From Chloroflexota bacterium (GTDB taxonomy: Bacteria > Chloroflexota > Dehalococcoidia > Lucifugimonadales > Lucifugimonadaceae), in NCBI GenBank assembly GCA_016189845.1, contig JACPRT010000076.1:1-14597 (forward strand): a stretch of DNA of 14,597 bases, written 5' to 3'. Made by a program: the position numbers and the translations under genes. Below, piece after piece: positions 12,566 to 14,597 of the stretch. Each line of letters starts with the position of its first letter. Position 1 is the first letter of the stretch. The notes below the pieces were generated by a model. That model had not been told where the DNA came from. It worked only from the letters and a program-made list of their open reading frames with translations, and searched no databases.

Positions 12566-13336
12566 GTGCGGGAAAAGATCTTGATCGTCGACGACGAGGC
12601 GGGCTCGGACCTCATGAATTCGGTCCGCCGCAAGCTTGATCGCGAGGGATTCGAAACGGTCGTCGTGCAACCGCAGTCCAGGCTTGCCACAGGCGACGAC
12701 TTCGAGACCGAGGCCCTCATCGCCATCGAGAGCGTCCGGCCGTCGGCGGTGTTGCTCGACGTCCGATTCGGCGACCACCCCGACGACCAGTTCAAGGGGC
12801 TGGGGATCCTGGGCAAGATCATCGAGAAGGCGCCGAACCTGCCCGTGCTCATGTTCACCCAGTATGCCCGCGGACCACACCGTGACACCGCCGCCGCGGG
12901 CAGTTTGAAGTTCAGTTCCTCGGTCGACTTCATCGACAAGCTTGCCAGCCCCGATGAGGTCGCCCTGCGGCTTCGGCGGCTGATCGGACGGACGCCCGAA
13001 CACATACAGATCGGCGAAGAACTCCTGATCGACGGTGGCGCGGCGATCGTCTATGCCCTCCGCGGCGGGCAGAAGACGCCGATTCGATCGGTCCAGGGGA
13101 TGAAGTTCGCGATCCTGTTGGAGCTCGCGAACGCCTGGTACAAGAGTCCCGGCGAACTCGTGCCGTTCTGGAAGCTGGAACGGTTCTCCGAGGGTGAGGA
13201 CTCGCGGGCCTCCTTGCGGGTCCGCGTGCGGGAGATCAAGGATGCGCTCGGAGAGGCGCTCGGCAAGAAGTTCGGCCCCGAAGACCTCATCGTGAACGTT
13301 CGCAACCGCGGCTACGTTCTGGTCGTCCCCAGGTAG
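12566..13336 (+). CDS. Response regulator, receiver domain plus OmpR-like winged helix
   Basis: From GTG 12566 the protein has 256 residues. The receiver domain (3-138) has acidic residues Asp9-Asp10 (ILIVDDE), the phosphorylatable Asp65 (VLLDVRF), Thr98 (LMFTQ) and Lys125 (FIDKL). The beta3-alpha3 region is long and polar (RFGDHPDDQFKG). The C-terminal domain (about 165-256) ends SLRVRVREIKDALGEAL and LIVNVRNRGYVLVVPR, typical of OmpR-type winged-helix DNA-binding domains. It is followed 11 bp later by a histidine kinase, so they form a two-component pair. Start choice is uncertain. GTG 12566 begins MREKILIVDD, the usual receiver start, with TACAGT (12553-12558) seven bases before it. TTG 12560 and GTG 12524 are also in frame. 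None has a Shine-Dalgarno site, so the mRNA may be leaderless. Confidence 0.85.
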   Translation: MREKILIVDDEAGSDLMNSVRRKLDREGFETVVVQPQSRLATGDDFETEALIAIESVRPSAVLLDVRFGDHPDDQFKGLGILGKIIEKAPNLPVLMFTQYARGPHRDTAAAGSLKFSSSVDFIDKLASPDEVALRLRRLIGRTPEHIQIGEELLIDGGAAIVYALRGGQKTPIRSVQGMKFAILLELANAWYKSPGELVPFWKLERFSEGEDSRASLRVRVREIKDALGEALGKKFGPEDLIVNVRNRGYVLVVPR

Positions 13337-13347
13337 CGGAGTCCGTA

Positions 13348-14331
13348 TTGTCTGGTCTGCCCACGGGCTCGAAGGCCGCGCTGGGGACGGCAGTCCTCGC
13401 CATCGTGGTTGGGATCGCCGCGATGGCGGTCTCCCCCGTCTTTGGAAGCGCCGTAGCGGCCAGGCTGTGGCTTGTAGAACCGTTGGCGGTCGTCGGCGCG
13501 GGTGTCACTGCGGCGGGGTTGATAGCCGCTGCCCTGGCCCTGCTGCTGGCACGGCGGGGTTCGTCTTCAGGCGATGACGCCACGACCCGCCAGCTCTGGA
13601 GCCAGCTCACGCAGCACTACTTCGACGTCTTCGGCCATGACATGGGCCGGCCGATTCGCAGGATTCTCGGCAAGGAGAGAGAGGTCCGGGCCAGGCTCGC
13701 GGAAGGGCAGAAGCCCGTTGACTCCGCGGTGAAAGAACTGCTCGACGAGATCGAACAGCAGGCCCCTAGCTTCCGCCTGATGGTGTCCAACATCCAGGTC
13801 CTCGTGCAGCTGGAAGACGAGGGCGCACGCCCCCAGACGGAACCGGTCGCGCCCGCGCAGGTCGTCCGCAATGTGGTCGACCGTTACGTGGGCATCGGAC
13901 GCGACCGCGGGGTGAATCTGAGCTGGTGGTCGGAGCCAGCCGAGTTCGGGCTGGAATACTGCGATGCCGCCGCGGTCGACCACATCGTGACCAACCTGGT
14001 CGACAACGCGGTACGCTACGCGACCGGCCACGTGGAGGTCCGGCTTACCAGAAACCCGACTCACTTCTTCATACGGGTCTGGGACGACGGCCCTGGCATC
14101 CCTGGTCACTTCGTACCGCATATTTTCGACCGTGGTTGGACCCCGGAGGTCGCAAGCCGCCAGGAGCGTACAACCTCCGGCCTGGGGCTCTACATCGCCC
14201 GGACACTGGCCCGCCGGTCCGGCGGAGAACTGACCGTGGACAGTGATGCCTCGACCGACCCCGGACATCACACCGCGTTCACCCTGGCATTACCCAGAGC
14301 GAACCCCAATCACGCATCCGGGAACAGGTAA
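13348..14331 (+). CDS. Membrane-bound sensor histidine kinase
   Basis: This 327-residue kinase is the probable partner of the upstream response regulator. Two transmembrane helices (about 10-30 and 44-68) are joined by a loop of only a dozen residues, so there is no extracytoplasmic sensor domain. It may sense within the membrane or through another protein. The dimerisation and phosphoacceptor motif is FGHDMGRPI with His97. The ATPase domain has the N box (HIVTNLVDNAVRYA; Asn216, Asn220), G1 box DDGPGIP (246-252), F box HIFDRGW (258-264) and G2 box TTSGLGLYIA (275-284). TTG 13348 is supported by GGAG at 13338-13341 with six-base spacing. No PAS, GAF or HAMP domain is visible. Confidence 0.9.
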   Translation: MSGLPTGSKAALGTAVLAIVVGIAAMAVSPVFGSAVAARLWLVEPLAVVGAGVTAAGLIAAALALLLARRGSSSGDDATTRQLWSQLTQHYFDVFGHDMGRPIRRILGKEREVRARLAEGQKPVDSAVKELLDEIEQQAPSFRLMVSNIQVLVQLEDEGARPQTEPVAPAQVVRNVVDRYVGIGRDRGVNLSWWSEPAEFGLEYCDAAAVDHIVTNLVDNAVRYATGHVEVRLTRNPTHFFIRVWDDGPGIPGHFVPHIFDRGWTPEVASRQERTTSGLGLYIARTLARRSGGELTVDSDASTDPGHHTAFTLALPRANPNHASGNR

Positions 14332-14441
14332 CGCATTAGTAACGTCTATATAGAGACAATCCCCGACCAGCTTGGGGTGCCAACCTGGCCTCGCATTGGC
14401 CTGGGCGACGCCCAACCGGGGGAATCGGAGGACCTCGAGCA
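14332..14441 (+). promoter_or_regulatory. Intergenic leader of the downstream lipoprotein gene
   Basis: This stretch contains an AT-rich palindrome TCTATATAGA (14345-14354) that could be a -10 region or an operator, and a TGGGC-GAC-GCCCA stem (14402-14414). The ribosome-binding site GGAGGA (14427-14432) lies nine bases before ATG 14442. No convincing -35 box and no terminator for the kinase were found. Confidence 0.35.
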
Positions 14442-14597
14442 ATGTTCCGTCCGCGCACGTTATTCCTTGCGCGTACGTCCGGCATCTTGCTGCTGGGCGC
14501 ACTGGCGCTTGCCGCCGCGGCATGCGGCGGCACGGTAGGGAGAGGCACCCCCGCTCCCGACTCGAGAACCCCCGCGAGCGCGACCCCTGCCCCCGCC
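14442..14597 (+). CDS. Lipoprotein, N-terminal fragment (runs off the window)
   Basis: The first 52 codons are present. A basic start (MFRPRTLFLARTS) is followed by a hydrophobic core and the lipobox LAAAAC with Cys28, so this is an exported lipoprotein. The mature part begins with Gly, Thr, Pro, Ala and Ser-rich sequence (GGTVGRGTPAPDSRTPASAT), a linker often seen before a substrate-binding or other envelope domain. The functional domain lies beyond the window and no family can be named. Being downstream of the two-component genes, it could belong to their regulon; this is a guess. Confidence 0.75.
   Translation, partial: MFRPRTLFLARTSGILLLGALALAAAACGGTVGRGTPAPDSRTPASATPAPA

Noticed and set aside
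12434..13003. 284-residue frame continuing upstream of the ferredoxin
   Set aside because: The upstream part is antisense to the response regulator and unrelated to ferredoxins; the family start MTYIITSPC and the promoter at 12509-12537 fix the start at 12433.

Overview
The window is GC-rich bacterial DNA from what looks like a chromosome. It carries metabolic operons, a toxin-antitoxin pair and a two-component system, with no transposase, phage gene, rRNA, tRNA or CRISPR array. The likely source is a member of Chloroflexota (for example a Dehalococcoidia or SAR202-type lineage). This rests on the split glycine decarboxylase (gcvPA + gcvPB), the HpcH/HpaI aldolase and M19 dipeptidase content, the Cld-family (HemQ-like) protein, and promoters placed right against start codons. 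It is an inference from gene content, not a proven assignment.

Layout. (1) 1-240: 3' end of a membrane-protein gene. (2) 298-523: a structured leader with a 20-codon reading frame that has a strong Shine-Dalgarno site, several alternative hairpins and a perfect 10-bp intrinsic terminator. It sits just upstream of (3) a DrrAB/NodIJ-type ABC-2 exporter (ATPase 524-1447, permease 1448-2239). (4) A convergent small membrane-anchored beta-domain protein (2232-2807, minus). (5) A tight plus-strand trio: HpcH/HpaI aldolase, FKBP-like lipoprotein and M19 dipeptidase (2906-5357). (6) A minus-strand GNAT acetyltransferase (5398-5862). (7) The glycine cleavage operon gcvT-gcvH-gcvPA-gcvPB (6108-10479), followed with a stop/start overlap by a chlorite-dismutase-family, HemQ-like gene (10476-11165). 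(8) A minus-strand vapBC module whose VapC carries an inserted four-cysteine zinc ribbon (11279-11979), behind a perfect 22-bp palindrome. (9) A minus-strand 7Fe ferredoxin (12149-12433) with a near-consensus promoter, divergent from (10) a response regulator and a membrane histidine kinase (12566-14331). (11) The start of a lipoprotein gene (14442 to the window edge).

How the genes work together. The gcv genes encode the T, H and two P subunits of the glycine cleavage system; the L protein and lipoylation enzymes are not in the window. They appear to be transcribed from a TTGACC-N17-TACGAT promoter that would yield a leaderless or nearly leaderless mRNA. The ferredoxin and two-component genes share a divergent control region and may form a redox or envelope-signalling unit.

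The most interesting signal is the leader of the ABC exporter. A short ORF rich in Val/Ile and containing Arg-Pro-Arg-Leu-Arg overlaps one strand of an 8-bp antiterminator that competes with the terminator. This is the architecture of ribosome-mediated transcription attenuation, possibly sensing branched-chain amino acid supply or a ribosome-targeting drug.
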